DNA of 64,000 nucleotides from assembly GCA_041394885.1 (NCBI GenBank), contig JAWKHI010000032.1, positions 15,875 through 79,874 of the forward strand, read 5' to 3'. The translations under genes were made by a program, and so were the position numbers. Source of the DNA: DSOI01 sp041394885 (GTDB lineage: Bacteria > Acidobacteriota > Terriglobia > Bryobacterales > Bryobacteraceae). A model generated the notes under the pieces. It searched no databases, had not been told where the DNA came from, and saw nothing but the letters and a program-made list of their open reading frames with translations. Positions 43,696 through 51,497 of this stretch are shown here, piece after piece; within the stretch, counting starts at the first letter, position 1, and every line of letters starts with the position of its first letter.

Positions 43696-45054
43696 CTACA
43701 CCCCGAAAAACGCCGCGAAGAAGCTGTTCAACAGCCGCCCCTCCGGATCGAACTCCGCCCGCTTCGCCGACATCGTCGCCAGACGTTCGCCCAACGCCTT
43801 TTCCGCCTGCTCGTGTGTGAACCCAAACGTCTGGTTCGGCAGTGGTTTGCCTCCACGCGCGCTGCACCATTCGTTGAACGCCGCCAGAAACGGCTTCCAC
43901 CCTGGATTGGCCGTCGACACCGGGTCGATCGTCATCACGCTGCCGTCGAACGAATAGGAAAGTAGCGACTCCTGATCCTGCGAGATCCGGTAGCCCACGT
44001 GCAACATATTCGTCCGGTAACCCTCTGTCTTGTAGTAATTCTTCACCCACCGCGTGTACTGCGGCAGTATCTTCGAGTAGGTCTCCTCCGGAAACGCCCA
44101 CAAGCTGAACGTGTAGCGGCTGTCGTCGGAAACAGCGGGGTAGCGGATGATCTGGTCCGTCGCAACCGTGTTCTTGCTCCGGACCAGGTTCTCCAGCTTG
44201 AACCGCCACAGCGCGCCGAACGCATCCACCACCTTGTATCTCACCGTCTTGTCCGGGATGTCGCGCTCTGCCTGAAAACACGTTCGCGGACCCGCTTGCG
44301 ACCAAAGGTAGTTCCGAAGCGGCCACACGTGGCCATCCGGATTCCCCTTGGCTTTCGGATTGTATTTGCGAAATTCCACCGTCACCAGCTCGTCGAACAG
44401 GAACATGTAGTACATCATCGAGCAGCCGCGCGCCCACAGCTCCGGCAGTCGCGCGGCGAAGTCCTTCACTGAGAACGTTTCGTGATAGACCTCCATCGGC
44501 TGGATCGGCTTGATGCGGAACGTCGCTTCCGTCACCACTCCGAAGGTGCCGTAGCTGCACCGCAGCATCTTCATCAGTTCCGGGTCCGTGTCTTCGCTGG
44601 CTTCGAGCATTTCGCCCGACGGCAGCACCATCTTCATCGCGATGCAATATGAACTTACCTGCCCCCACTCGCCCGGCATCGATCCGTCCTTGGTGCCCGC
44701 GCACGCGGCGGACCCAATCGAAAGATTCCCGATCTCGGTGTTCACGTAAAACTGCAGGCCCTGCTTCTGCAGCTCGTGCGCCACGTCGATCAGGATCGCC
44801 CCGGCCTCCACCCGGACCGTGTCCGCCGTCACCGCCAGTATACGGTTCATCCCCCGCATCCGGATCATCGTCCCGCCGTCGGCTGCCGAGCACGCAGCCG
44901 TCGAGTGATTGGATCCAAAGGCGCGCACCGGCGACGGGTACTTCCTACGGTTGCGCAGGATCGCCGCGATTTCCTCCGCCGAACTCGCCTCCACCAGCAC
45001 CTTCGGGTGCGCGACGATATCTCCAAACCAGTTGCTGACATCCGTGTTGGCCAT
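43696..45054 (-). CDS. FAD-linked oxidase (PCMH-type FAD domain, ALO/GULO-like)
   Basis: The 452-residue protein has an FAD-binding PCMH domain (VEASSAEEIAAILRNRRKYPSPVRAFGSNHS, VRVEAGAILIDVAHELQKQGL, GSAACAGTKDGSMPG, YGTFGVVTEATFRI) and a C-terminal substrate domain with PLPNQTFGF and GRLLNSFFAAFFGV. The layout fits aldonolactone oxidases and related sugar oxidases. No signal peptide is seen. It diverges from the Gfo/Idh/MocA gene (45 bp gap), and both may act on sugars or their lactones. Confidence 0.85.
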   Translation of the reverse strand: MANTDVSNWFGDIVAHPKVLVEASSAEEIAAILRNRRKYPSPVRAFGSNHSTAACSAADGGTMIRMRGMNRILAVTADTVRVEAGAILIDVAHELQKQGLQFYVNTEIGNLSIGSAACAGTKDGSMPGEWGQVSSYCIAMKMVLPSGEMLEASEDTDPELMKMLRCSYGTFGVVTEATFRIKPIQPMEVYHETFSVKDFAARLPELWARGCSMMYYMFLFDELVTVEFRKYNPKAKGNPDGHVWPLRNYLWSQAGPRTCFQAERDIPDKTVRYKVVDAFGALWRFKLENLVRSKNTVATDQIIRYPAVSDDSRYTFSLWAFPEETYSKILPQYTRWVKNYYKTEGYRTNMLHVGYRISQDQESLLSYSFDGSVMTIDPVSTANPGWKPFLAAFNEWCSARGGKPLPNQTFGFTHEQAEKALGERLATMSAKRAEFDPEGRLLNSFFAAFFGV

Positions 45055-45099
45055 TGTTTCGATCCTTATGCGCGCTGGAATTGTACTATGGTGAGTCTC

Positions 45100-46581
45100 A
45101 TGGCCCCAAACGTTTCACGCCGTCACTTTTTCTTTGGACCTCTGCTCGCGGGCGCCGTCCCGGCAGCCGGGTTCGGCAGCGTCACTTCCCTCAAGGCGCT
45201 CGGCTACAAACCGTTCAATGAAAAGCTGAACATCGCCGCCGTCGGCGCCGGTGGGCGCGGCGCCACCGATATTCGTGGCTGCGCCGGTGAGAACATCGTC
45301 GCCCTGTGCGACGTCGATTCCGCCCGCGCCGCCGCCACCTTCGAGCGTTATCCCAAGGCCGCCCGCTACAAGGATTTTCGCGTCATGCTCGAAAAAGAGC
45401 ACAACAACATCGACGCCGTAATCGTGGCCACGCCGGACCACATGCACGCCACCATCGCCCTTGCCGCCATGCAGCGCGGCAAGGGCGTCTACGTGGAAAA
45501 GCCGCTTACTCGCACGCCCTGGGAAGCGCGCTTGCTCACAGACGCCGCGGCCAAATACAAGGTCGCCACCCAAATGGGCAATCAGGGCTTCTCCCACGAA
45601 TCCAATCGCGTGGCCGCCGAGATCGTCTGGAGCGGTGAGATCGGCGACGTCCGCGAGGTGCACGCCTCCACCGGTGCGCCCAGTTGGCCGCAGGGTGTCC
45701 AGTCGGTCCCCACCGAGACCAAGGTGCCGGACACTCTCGATTGGGACCTCTGGCTCGGCGGAGCCGCCATGCGGCCCTACGTCGCCGGCAGCGGCGCCGA
45801 ATATGAGAAGGAAAACAAGTTCTATGCGCCGTTCAACTGGCGTGGGTTTTTCGATTTCGGCACCGGTCCCCTTGGCGATTGGGGAATCCATGTGTTCGGC
45901 CCCGTTCATCTCGCCCTGCAGCTCACCTCGCCGGTCAGCGTCGAAGTGATCAAGCAGGAAGGCAAAAGCCAGTGGACCTTCCCTACCCGCTCCGTGCTCC
46001 GCTACGACTTTCCCAAGCGCGGCAACCTGCCTCCGGTCTCGCTCTATTGGTACGACGCTGGCCGGGACGAGACTCCCGATTCCTACCGCCCCAAAGGCAT
46101 GGAAGGCGAGGTGCTCCTGCCTTCGCCCAACAACCTCACCGCCAAGGGCCGCGGACGCGAGGAGAACCCGTCCCGGCGTCCCGGCAGCACCCGCCGCGAT
46201 CCTCCCAAAACCGGCGTGCTCACCGGCAACGGCGCCGTCTTCGTCGGTGAGAAAGGCATCATGACCACCGTCGCCCGCGGCGAAGGTGTGCAGCTTCTCC
46301 CCGCCGAACGATGGAAAAACTATGAGCTGCCCGCGCCTTTGCTCACACGCTCGCCCGGCCACTACCAGGATTGGATCCGCGCCTGCAAAGGCGGCGAAGC
46401 GGCGTGTTCGAATTTCAGCGTCGCCGGACCTTTCGCCGAGTGGGTCACTCTCGGCGCCATCGCCTATCGCGTGGAAGGCAAGCTCGAATGGGATGCCTCA
46501 CGGCAGCGGTTCACCAACAACGACGCTGCCAACAAGTACCTCAAGCCTGTTTTCCGCAAGGGCTGGGAATTGAAACTCTAA
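45100..46581 (+). CDS. Tat-exported Gfo/Idh/MocA family oxidoreductase
   Basis: The protein has 493 residues from ATG 45100, which has GGTGA five bases upstream; an ATG at 45088 is possible. The Tat signal is NVSRRHFFFGPLLAG. The NAD-binding Rossmann part shows IAAVGAGGRGATDIRG, ALCDVD, VIVATPDHMHATIALAAMQRGKGVYVEKPLTRTPWEA with the typical EKP motif. The C-terminal half (about 170-490) is the substrate domain. Exported members are abundant in Acidobacteria and Planctomycetes and act on sugars; the substrate here is unknown. The ATPase gene follows one base after the stop. Confidence 0.92.
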   Translation: MAPNVSRRHFFFGPLLAGAVPAAGFGSVTSLKALGYKPFNEKLNIAAVGAGGRGATDIRGCAGENIVALCDVDSARAAATFERYPKAARYKDFRVMLEKEHNNIDAVIVATPDHMHATIALAAMQRGKGVYVEKPLTRTPWEARLLTDAAAKYKVATQMGNQGFSHESNRVAAEIVWSGEIGDVREVHASTGAPSWPQGVQSVPTETKVPDTLDWDLWLGGAAMRPYVAGSGAEYEKENKFYAPFNWRGFFDFGTGPLGDWGIHVFGPVHLALQLTSPVSVEVIKQEGKSQWTFPTRSVLRYDFPKRGNLPPVSLYWYDAGRDETPDSYRPKGMEGEVLLPSPNNLTAKGRGREENPSRRPGSTRRDPPKTGVLTGNGAVFVGEKGIMTTVARGEGVQLLPAERWKNYELPAPLLTRSPGHYQDWIRACKGGEAACSNFSVAGPFAEWVTLGAIAYRVEGKLEWDASRQRFTNNDAANKYLKPVFRKGWELKL

Positions 46582-46582
46582 C

Positions 46583-47254
46583 GTGGAAGCCATCCTCCAA
46601 ACCCAGGCGCTGGTGAAAACCGCCGAGACTCCGGCGCATCGCGTGGAGATCCTTCGCGGGATCGATCTCTCCATTCCGCGCGGCGAGATCGTCGCCATCA
46701 TGGGCCCTTCCGGCTCAGGAAAAAGTACGCTGCTCGGCCTCCTCGCCGGGCTCGACACCCCCACCTCCGGACGCATCTTCCTCGATGGCGTCGAGATCAG
46801 CTCGCTCGGCGAAGAAGAATTGGCCTCGATCCGCGGCCGTAAGATCGGATTCGTTTTCCAAAGCTACCAGTTGATCCCCACCCTCACCGCGGAAGAGAAC
46901 GTCCTGTTGCCGCATGAATTGAACTGCACCGGTGATGGACGCGATCGGGCTCGCGAGTTGCTCGGGATCGTCGGCCTAGCGGACCGCTTGGATCACTACC
47001 CCGTCCAGCTTTCCGGCGGCGAACAACAGCGCGTCGCCCTGGCCCGCGCGTTCATGGCCCGGCCCCCCATCCTCATGGCCGATGAGCCCACCGGCAATCT
47101 CGATTCCGCCAATGGCCGTCATGTGCTCGACCTTCTGCTCGAGTTGAACCGCCGCGAACAAACCACCCTCGTCCTGGTTACCCACGACGAAACCCTGGCC
47201 GCGCACGCCAACCGCCGCATCGTGCTCCGCGACGGCCGTATCGTCTCGCTCTAA
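46583..47254 (+). CDS. LolD/MacB-type ABC transporter ATP-binding protein without adjacent permease
   Basis: The 223-residue ATPase starts at GTG 46583, one base after the stop of the oxidoreductase gene. It shows Walker A GPSGSGKST, Q-loop FVFQSYQLIPTLTAEENVLLPHEL, signature LSGGEQQRVALARA, Walker B ILMADEPTGNLD and the H-loop LVTHDETLA. The subtype (LolD/FtsE/MacB) normally works with FtsX/MacB-fold permeases, often encoded next to it. Here the MITE-like element follows, and no permease gene of that type is in the window. Confidence 0.93.
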   Translation: MEAILQTQALVKTAETPAHRVEILRGIDLSIPRGEIVAIMGPSGSGKSTLLGLLAGLDTPTSGRIFLDGVEISSLGEEELASIRGRKIGFVFQSYQLIPTLTAEENVLLPHELNCTGDGRDRARELLGIVGLADRLDHYPVQLSGGEQQRVALARAFMARPPILMADEPTGNLDSANGRHVLDLLLELNRREQTTLVLVTHDETLAAHANRRIVLRDGRIVSL

Positions 47255-47257
47255 GCC

Positions 47258-47517
47258 TGTGTCTGAAGTCCCGTGGGTCGCGCGGCGCGGGATCTGCGCC
47301 CGCAGGCGAGGCGCGAGGAGAACAGCGATGCGGGCCATCTCGTTCGCCGAGCCCCAAACCCCGGCCGCCCAAAGGGTTGCAGCGGCCCCATGGTCAACAA
47401 GGCGCCGTCTGCTTCATTCCGGTTCGTCATGGATGACCCGCATCAATCTTCCTCACCGCGCCTCGCATCCCACCCCGTGGTGCTCGCAACGCGGCCTGCG
47501 CGACTTTAGACACGGGA
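47258..47517. mobile_element. MITE-like element with ~83-bp terminal inverted repeats
   Basis: The ~260-bp gap between the ABC ATPase gene and the frameshifted TonB gene is flanked by long imperfect inverted repeats. The left end GTGTCTGAAGTC and the inverse complement of the right end GTGTCTAAAGTC match 11/12. With equal spacing (50 bp) both arms reach GCGAGGCGCG, and then GATGCGGGCCATC / GATGCGGGTCATC. Between the arms are ~90 bp with no coding capacity. The right end abuts the TonB stop codon. No transposase or clear target duplication is seen; it is either a MITE or the ends of a decayed IS element. Confidence 0.6.
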
Positions 47518-48573
47518 TCAGTAGACGAAGCGGAGGCCGAATTGGACGTTGCGGGGGTTGCCACCGGTGAGGATCTGTCCGAATAGGGCGTTAGAGACGT
47601 CGAAGCTGGAGCCGCGGGCATCGAGTGCCGGAGTATTGGAAATGTTGTAGAACTCGGCGCGGAACTGCAGGTTGTAGCGCTCGCGGAAGCGGGTGTTCTT
47701 GAGGATGGAAGTGTCGAAATTCACGCGACCGGGTCCGCGAAGGCGAGGCTGGGTGAGTGAATCGTTGGGGATGGTGAAGGGTGCGGCCCGTTCGAACGCG
47801 GTGGTGTCGAACCAGCGCGTCAACGATTGCTGATCCCCGGATAGCACGGGATCCTTGACGCGGTTGGCCCGGCCGTTGGTGGAGGAGAAGTTGAGCAGGT
47901 TGGTGCTGTCAGGGGCGGTGATCAGGACAGGATGGCCACCTTGGAGGACGGTAATGCTCGAGATCTGCCAGCCGCCGAGAACATGGCTGGCGAGGCCGGA
48001 GTTGGCAAAGCGGTGTCCCTTGCCGAGCGGCAGATCGTACAGGTAGCTGAAGACGGCGCGCTGGGGAACATCGTTGGCCTCGATGGACTTGTTGTATTTG
48101 GCGTCGTAGAGGTGGTTGGATGGCCCGACCACCCAGGTATTGGATTGGGTTGTCGAGGCGATGGTCTTGGAGACAGTGTAGGAACCGGTGAGGGTGAGGC
48201 CGTTGGAATACTGTTTTTCGAGCCGGAAGTACATGCTCTGGTAACTCATGTCGGCGTAGGGATCGCGGAAGATGAGAAGGTCGAGGTACTGGGGATAGGG
48301 CCGGAGCAATTGGCGGCGCTGGATGGTGCGGCCGGCGAGGGCGCCGGAGGTGATCTTGCCGAAGAACGGATTGTCGACGGGCTGGAGGAGAGCCGCGCCG
48401 AGGGCGGCGTCTTCGGGGCGGTTCTGATTGTGCTGGCGGTTCCAATAGAGATGTGTGGTCTTGGACCCGACGTAGGCAGCTTCGAGGAGCGTATTCCGGT
48501 CGAGCATGCGCTGAATGGAGAGGCTCCAATTGCCGACGTAGGCGTTGGGATGATTGCGGGTGTCGGCGCGCAC
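47518..48573 (-). CDS. Oar-like TonB-dependent receptor, C-terminal part of a frameshifted gene
   Basis: The 351-codon frame encodes the last part of a beta-barrel (NWSLSIQRMLDRNTLLEAAYVGSKTTHL, LEKQYSNGLTLTGSYTVSKTI, VLGGWQISSITVLQGG) and ends NVQFGLRFVY. Its frame is open and homologous up to about 48656, before the first ATG at 48573. There (PPLNGSWSNPFAGG) it should join the upstream frame. One base added to a C4 run (plus-strand GGGG 48653-48656) restores one receptor of ~1145 residues. The stop codon lies directly against the MITE-like element. Confidence 0.6.
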   Translation of the reverse strand: MRADTRNHPNAYVGNWSLSIQRMLDRNTLLEAAYVGSKTTHLYWNRQHNQNRPEDAALGAALLQPVDNPFFGKITSGALAGRTIQRRQLLRPYPQYLDLLIFRDPYADMSYQSMYFRLEKQYSNGLTLTGSYTVSKTIASTTQSNTWVVGPSNHLYDAKYNKSIEANDVPQRAVFSYLYDLPLGKGHRFANSGLASHVLGGWQISSITVLQGGHPVLITAPDSTNLLNFSSTNGRANRVKDPVLSGDQQSLTRWFDTTAFERAAPFTIPNDSLTQPRLRGPGRVNFDTSILKNTRFRERYNLQFRAEFYNISNTPALDARGSSFDVSNALFGQILTGGNPRNVQFGLRFVY

Positions 48574-50960
48574 GTTCTGACCGGCGAAATTGGTGTTGCG
48601 ATCCGGAACGATGATGCCGCCGGCAAAGGGGTTTGACCAGGATCCGTTGAGCGGGGCGTGTTGGGCAGAGCGGGCGGCGGGCCGAGGAAGAGGGCATTCG
48701 AGAGAAAGCTGCCATTGCCGAAATCGGTGGCGGCGGCATTGACGCCGACATAGGTGGCATAGAAGACGGCGGCGGCGGAGCGTATGACGGTTTTGTCGTT
48801 CAACTGCCAGGCAAAGCCCAAGCGGGGAGAGAAGTTCTTGCGGTTGGGATCATTCTGATAGCCGCCGGGCTCGATGAGTTTGAAGGTGCCCTTGGCTCCG
48901 GAAACGGGGTCAATGGCATCCCAGTCGATATAGCCGATCTGGCCGAACTTTTCGGCGTATGGGGTTGTGTACTCCCAGCGGAGGCCAAGGTTCAACGTGA
49001 AGCGGTCCGTAACTCGCCAATCGTCCTGCAGGTAGAGGGAATAGTAGCGCTGGTAGAGAAAGAGAGGCCGCGTGATGGTGATGGCGCCGGCTTGCGGAAC
49101 GCCCAACAGGAAACTGGCATAGCCGTGTCCGGAGTTGAGGGCGGTGACGGTGGGGTCCGGCCCCTGGGTGTAGTTGCGATCGAAGATGTACTGTCCGGAG
49201 GACTGTTGGGAGTTGAAGGCGTTGAGCTTGATCAATTGAAGGTCCACGCCGGACTTGATCTTGTGCCGGTTGCGCAGGAAGGTGAGGTGATATTGTGCGT
49301 GCCAGGTGTCTTGGGGATTGAGGTTGCGGCCGACGCCGCCGAGTTGTGTGAATTCGTTGGGAGCGGCTTGGGTGACGGCAAGGCCGGCGCCTTGGGCGTA
49401 GGTTTGGACGGAGACTTGCGGGAACTGGTTGAAAAGAATGTTCTGAGTAACACTGCTGCCAAAACCGAGACCGCCGACGTCGAAGCCCTCGCTCACCGGG
49501 TGGGTGTCGAATTGAAGCCGGTTGTAGCTGATGCGGCCCTCGCCAAGCAGGGTGGTGGAGAACGTGGAAGTGAAGCTGATGAGCGCGGAGCGGGTGGGGT
49601 TGGAGTTGATGGAGCGCGCGGGGAATGCGGGGCTATCCACGAGCGAGGAGGTGGACTCGAGTTGGCGTCCGCCGAACCGGCCGTAAAGGCGATGTTTGTC
49701 GCTCACGATATGATCGATGCGTCCGAACCAGTTGTCACTGGTCTGGAGATTCTTGCCCGACAGGAAGTAGTTATTCACTTGGCCGAAGGCTTCGCCGGTG
49801 CGATTGGGCTCCGGCCAGTAGGGGGCGACCTTCTGCGAGATCGGGTGAATGCGGTTGGCGGGAAGCCTGTTGCCGGGAAACTGATCGCGGATGAAGCGGC
49901 CTGGGTTGGCTGAGTCGGCGCGAGTGGTGAGGAAATCATAGACTGCGACGAGCCTGCCATTGCGATCGAGTGTATTGGAAAAGTCGCCCTGTTTCTGGGC
50001 GGCGTAGGGAACCGAGGCGAGCACCTGGTCCGGGCTGCCCTGGCGGGTGCCTTCGTAGTTGGCGAACCAGAAGGTCCGATCGCGAATGATACGGCCGCCG
50101 GCGGCGGCTCCGAATTCGTTGCGCTGGAACAATCCCTTCGGAACGCGGTTCCGGTTGTTCGACCAGGAGTTGGCGTTGAGATGATCGTTGCGGAGGAACT
50201 CATAAAAGACACCGTGGAGTTGGTTTGTGCCGGACTTGGTGGCGACGTTGACAATGCCACCGGCGGCGCGGCCGAACTCGGCGGAATAGGAGGAGGTTTC
50301 CACTTTGAACTCGGCCACCGATTCGAGGGGCACGGTGTAGGCGTTGCCGGACTCGGTAGTGCCGCGCGACTCGCCACCGTCTATCAGGACGCCGTTCTGC
50401 TGCATGAGGCCGCCGTTGATCTGCGACGTCGTGGAGACACCGACGATGTCCTGGCCGGTGCCGCGCTGGCCATAGGAGGGGATCACTCCGGGGGCGGTGG
50501 CGGCGAGAGAGAGCGGATTGCGCCCGAGCAGGGGGAGTTCGACGACGCGGCGCTGTTCAACGACTTTGCCAAGGCCGGAAGTCTGGGCCTCGAGTTGAAC
50601 CTGGGCGGCGCGGACCTCGACGGCTTCCGACACAGTGCCGACTTCGAGAGTGAGGTTCACGGTGGCGGTAAGGCCAACGGTGAGCCGGAGTCCGGTGACA
50701 CGGGCGGAGCGGAAACCCTGGCTTTCAGCGGTAACGTCGTATTCACCGGGAGGCAGAGCCGGGAGATAGTAAATGCCTGCCGGGTTGGTATCGGCGGTGA
50801 AGCTGATGTTAGTGGCCGTATTCCGGATGGTAACTTTGGATCCGGCCACGATCGCACCCGAGGTGTCGGCGACGGTACCGGTGACGGTGCAGCGCTCGCC
50901 TTGGGCGAAAAGAGCACAGGAGCAGGCGGCAACAGCCGTGGCAAGACGAAGGACTCGCAT
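48246..50960 (-). CDS. Oar-like TonB-dependent receptor, N-terminal part of a frameshifted gene
   Basis: From ATG 50960 (GGGGGC upstream) the frame encodes a signal peptide (MRVLRLATAVAACSCALFAQ), a carboxypeptidase-regulatory-like domain (CTVTGTVADTSGAIVAGSKV), a plug (VVEQRRVVELPLLGRNPLSL, NVATKSGTNQLHGVFYEFLR) and the first two thirds of the barrel. It is genuine to about 48656 (NALFLGPPPALPNTP). The following ~135 residues, rich in Ser/Pro/Thr, are out of frame. It is a different subfamily from the tandem pair at 18-26 kb. Pseudogene or base-calling error; the tract is too short for classical phase variation. Confidence 0.65.
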   Translation of the reverse strand: MRVLRLATAVAACSCALFAQGERCTVTGTVADTSGAIVAGSKVTIRNTATNISFTADTNPAGIYYLPALPPGEYDVTAESQGFRSARVTGLRLTVGLTATVNLTLEVGTVSEAVEVRAAQVQLEAQTSGLGKVVEQRRVVELPLLGRNPLSLAATAPGVIPSYGQRGTGQDIVGVSTTSQINGGLMQQNGVLIDGGESRGTTESGNAYTVPLESVAEFKVETSSYSAEFGRAAGGIVNVATKSGTNQLHGVFYEFLRNDHLNANSWSNNRNRVPKGLFQRNEFGAAAGGRIIRDRTFWFANYEGTRQGSPDQVLASVPYAAQKQGDFSNTLDRNGRLVAVYDFLTTRADSANPGRFIRDQFPGNRLPANRIHPISQKVAPYWPEPNRTGEAFGQVNNYFLSGKNLQTSDNWFGRIDHIVSDKHRLYGRFGGRQLESTSSLVDSPAFPARSINSNPTRSALISFTSTFSTTLLGEGRISYNRLQFDTHPVSEGFDVGGLGFGSSVTQNILFNQFPQVSVQTYAQGAGLAVTQAAPNEFTQLGGVGRNLNPQDTWHAQYHLTFLRNRHKIKSGVDLQLIKLNAFNSQQSSGQYIFDRNYTQGPDPTVTALNSGHGYASFLLGVPQAGAITITRPLFLYQRYYSLYLQDDWRVTDRFTLNLGLRWEYTTPYAEKFGQIGYIDWDAIDPVSGAKGTFKLIEPGGYQNDPNRKNFSPRLGFAWQLNDKTVIRSAAAVFYATYVGVNAAATDFGNGSFLSNALFLGPPPALPNTPRSTDPGQTPLPAASSFRIATPISPVRTCAPTPAIIPTPTSAIGASPFSACSTGIRSSKLPTSGPRPHISIGTASTIRTAPKTPPSARLSSSPSTIRSSARSPPAPSPAAPSSAANCSGPIPSTSTFSSSAIPTPT

Positions 50961-51077
50961 GGGCGCCCCCAATAGATTGACTTAGAACAGCGTTATTCTA
51001 TCTGCTTCGCGAGTAACTTTAAAGAGGCTGGCAGTTAATTTGACTTCACGGTAAAGGCTTACGCATACGGGGCTGTG

Positions 51078-51497
51078 CTACCGGGGATAGGGGTGGCCGC
51101 GTAGGATGGTGAAGGCGCGGTAGATCTGTTCGGCGAGCATGGCGCGTGCGAGTTCGTGGGGGAAGGTCATCGGAGAGAGGGCGATGAGGTGATCGGCGCG
51201 GTGCTTCCAGTCCTCCGGGAGGCCATCGTGCCCGCCGACGACGAAGACGGCGTCGCGGCCTTCGGTTTCGAGCCTCTCGATGAGGGCGGCGAAGCGGGGC
51301 GTATCGAGCGGTTTGCCGGCGGGGTCACAGAGGATCTTGGCGGCCGCGGGATGGCGGGTCCAGAGGTCAATGCGGGCGGGATGAATCTCGGCCATCTCGA
51401 TACGCGCCCAGCGCGAGGTACGTTTGACGTACTCGGCGGCGATGGCGTTGGCATGCCGGTCACGAGGCTTGCCGGCGAAGTACAGGGAGATCTTCAC
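51078..51497 (-). CDS. rlmH: 23S rRNA (pseudouridine-1915 N3) methyltransferase
   Basis: The 139-residue SPOUT methyltransferase starts at GTG 51497, overlapping the upstream stop as GTGA. The C-terminal knot is typical of RlmH: FVVGGHDGLPEDW, IALSPMTFPHELARAMLAEQIYRAFTILRGHPYPR. It methylates helix 69 of 23S rRNA in the 70S ribosome. An in-frame extension to 51602 overlaps the neighbour and is not conserved in type. Coupling to the secreted-protein gene upstream is odd in function but clear in sequence. Confidence 0.92.
   Translation of the reverse strand: MKISLYFAGKPRDRHANAIAAEYVKRTSRWARIEMAEIHPARIDLWTRHPAAAKILCDPAGKPLDTPRFAALIERLETEGRDAVFVVGGHDGLPEDWKHRADHLIALSPMTFPHELARAMLAEQIYRAFTILRGHPYPR

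Noticed and set aside
47255..47520. Replication origin at the skew switch
   Set aside because: No TTATCCACA-type DnaA boxes, no AT-rich unwinding region and none of the usual origin genes; long inverted repeats favour a mobile element and inversion.
48246..48660. Phase variation of the TonB receptor through the G4 tract
   Set aside because: Four bases are too few for frequent slippage; a base-calling error or a fixed mutation is more likely.
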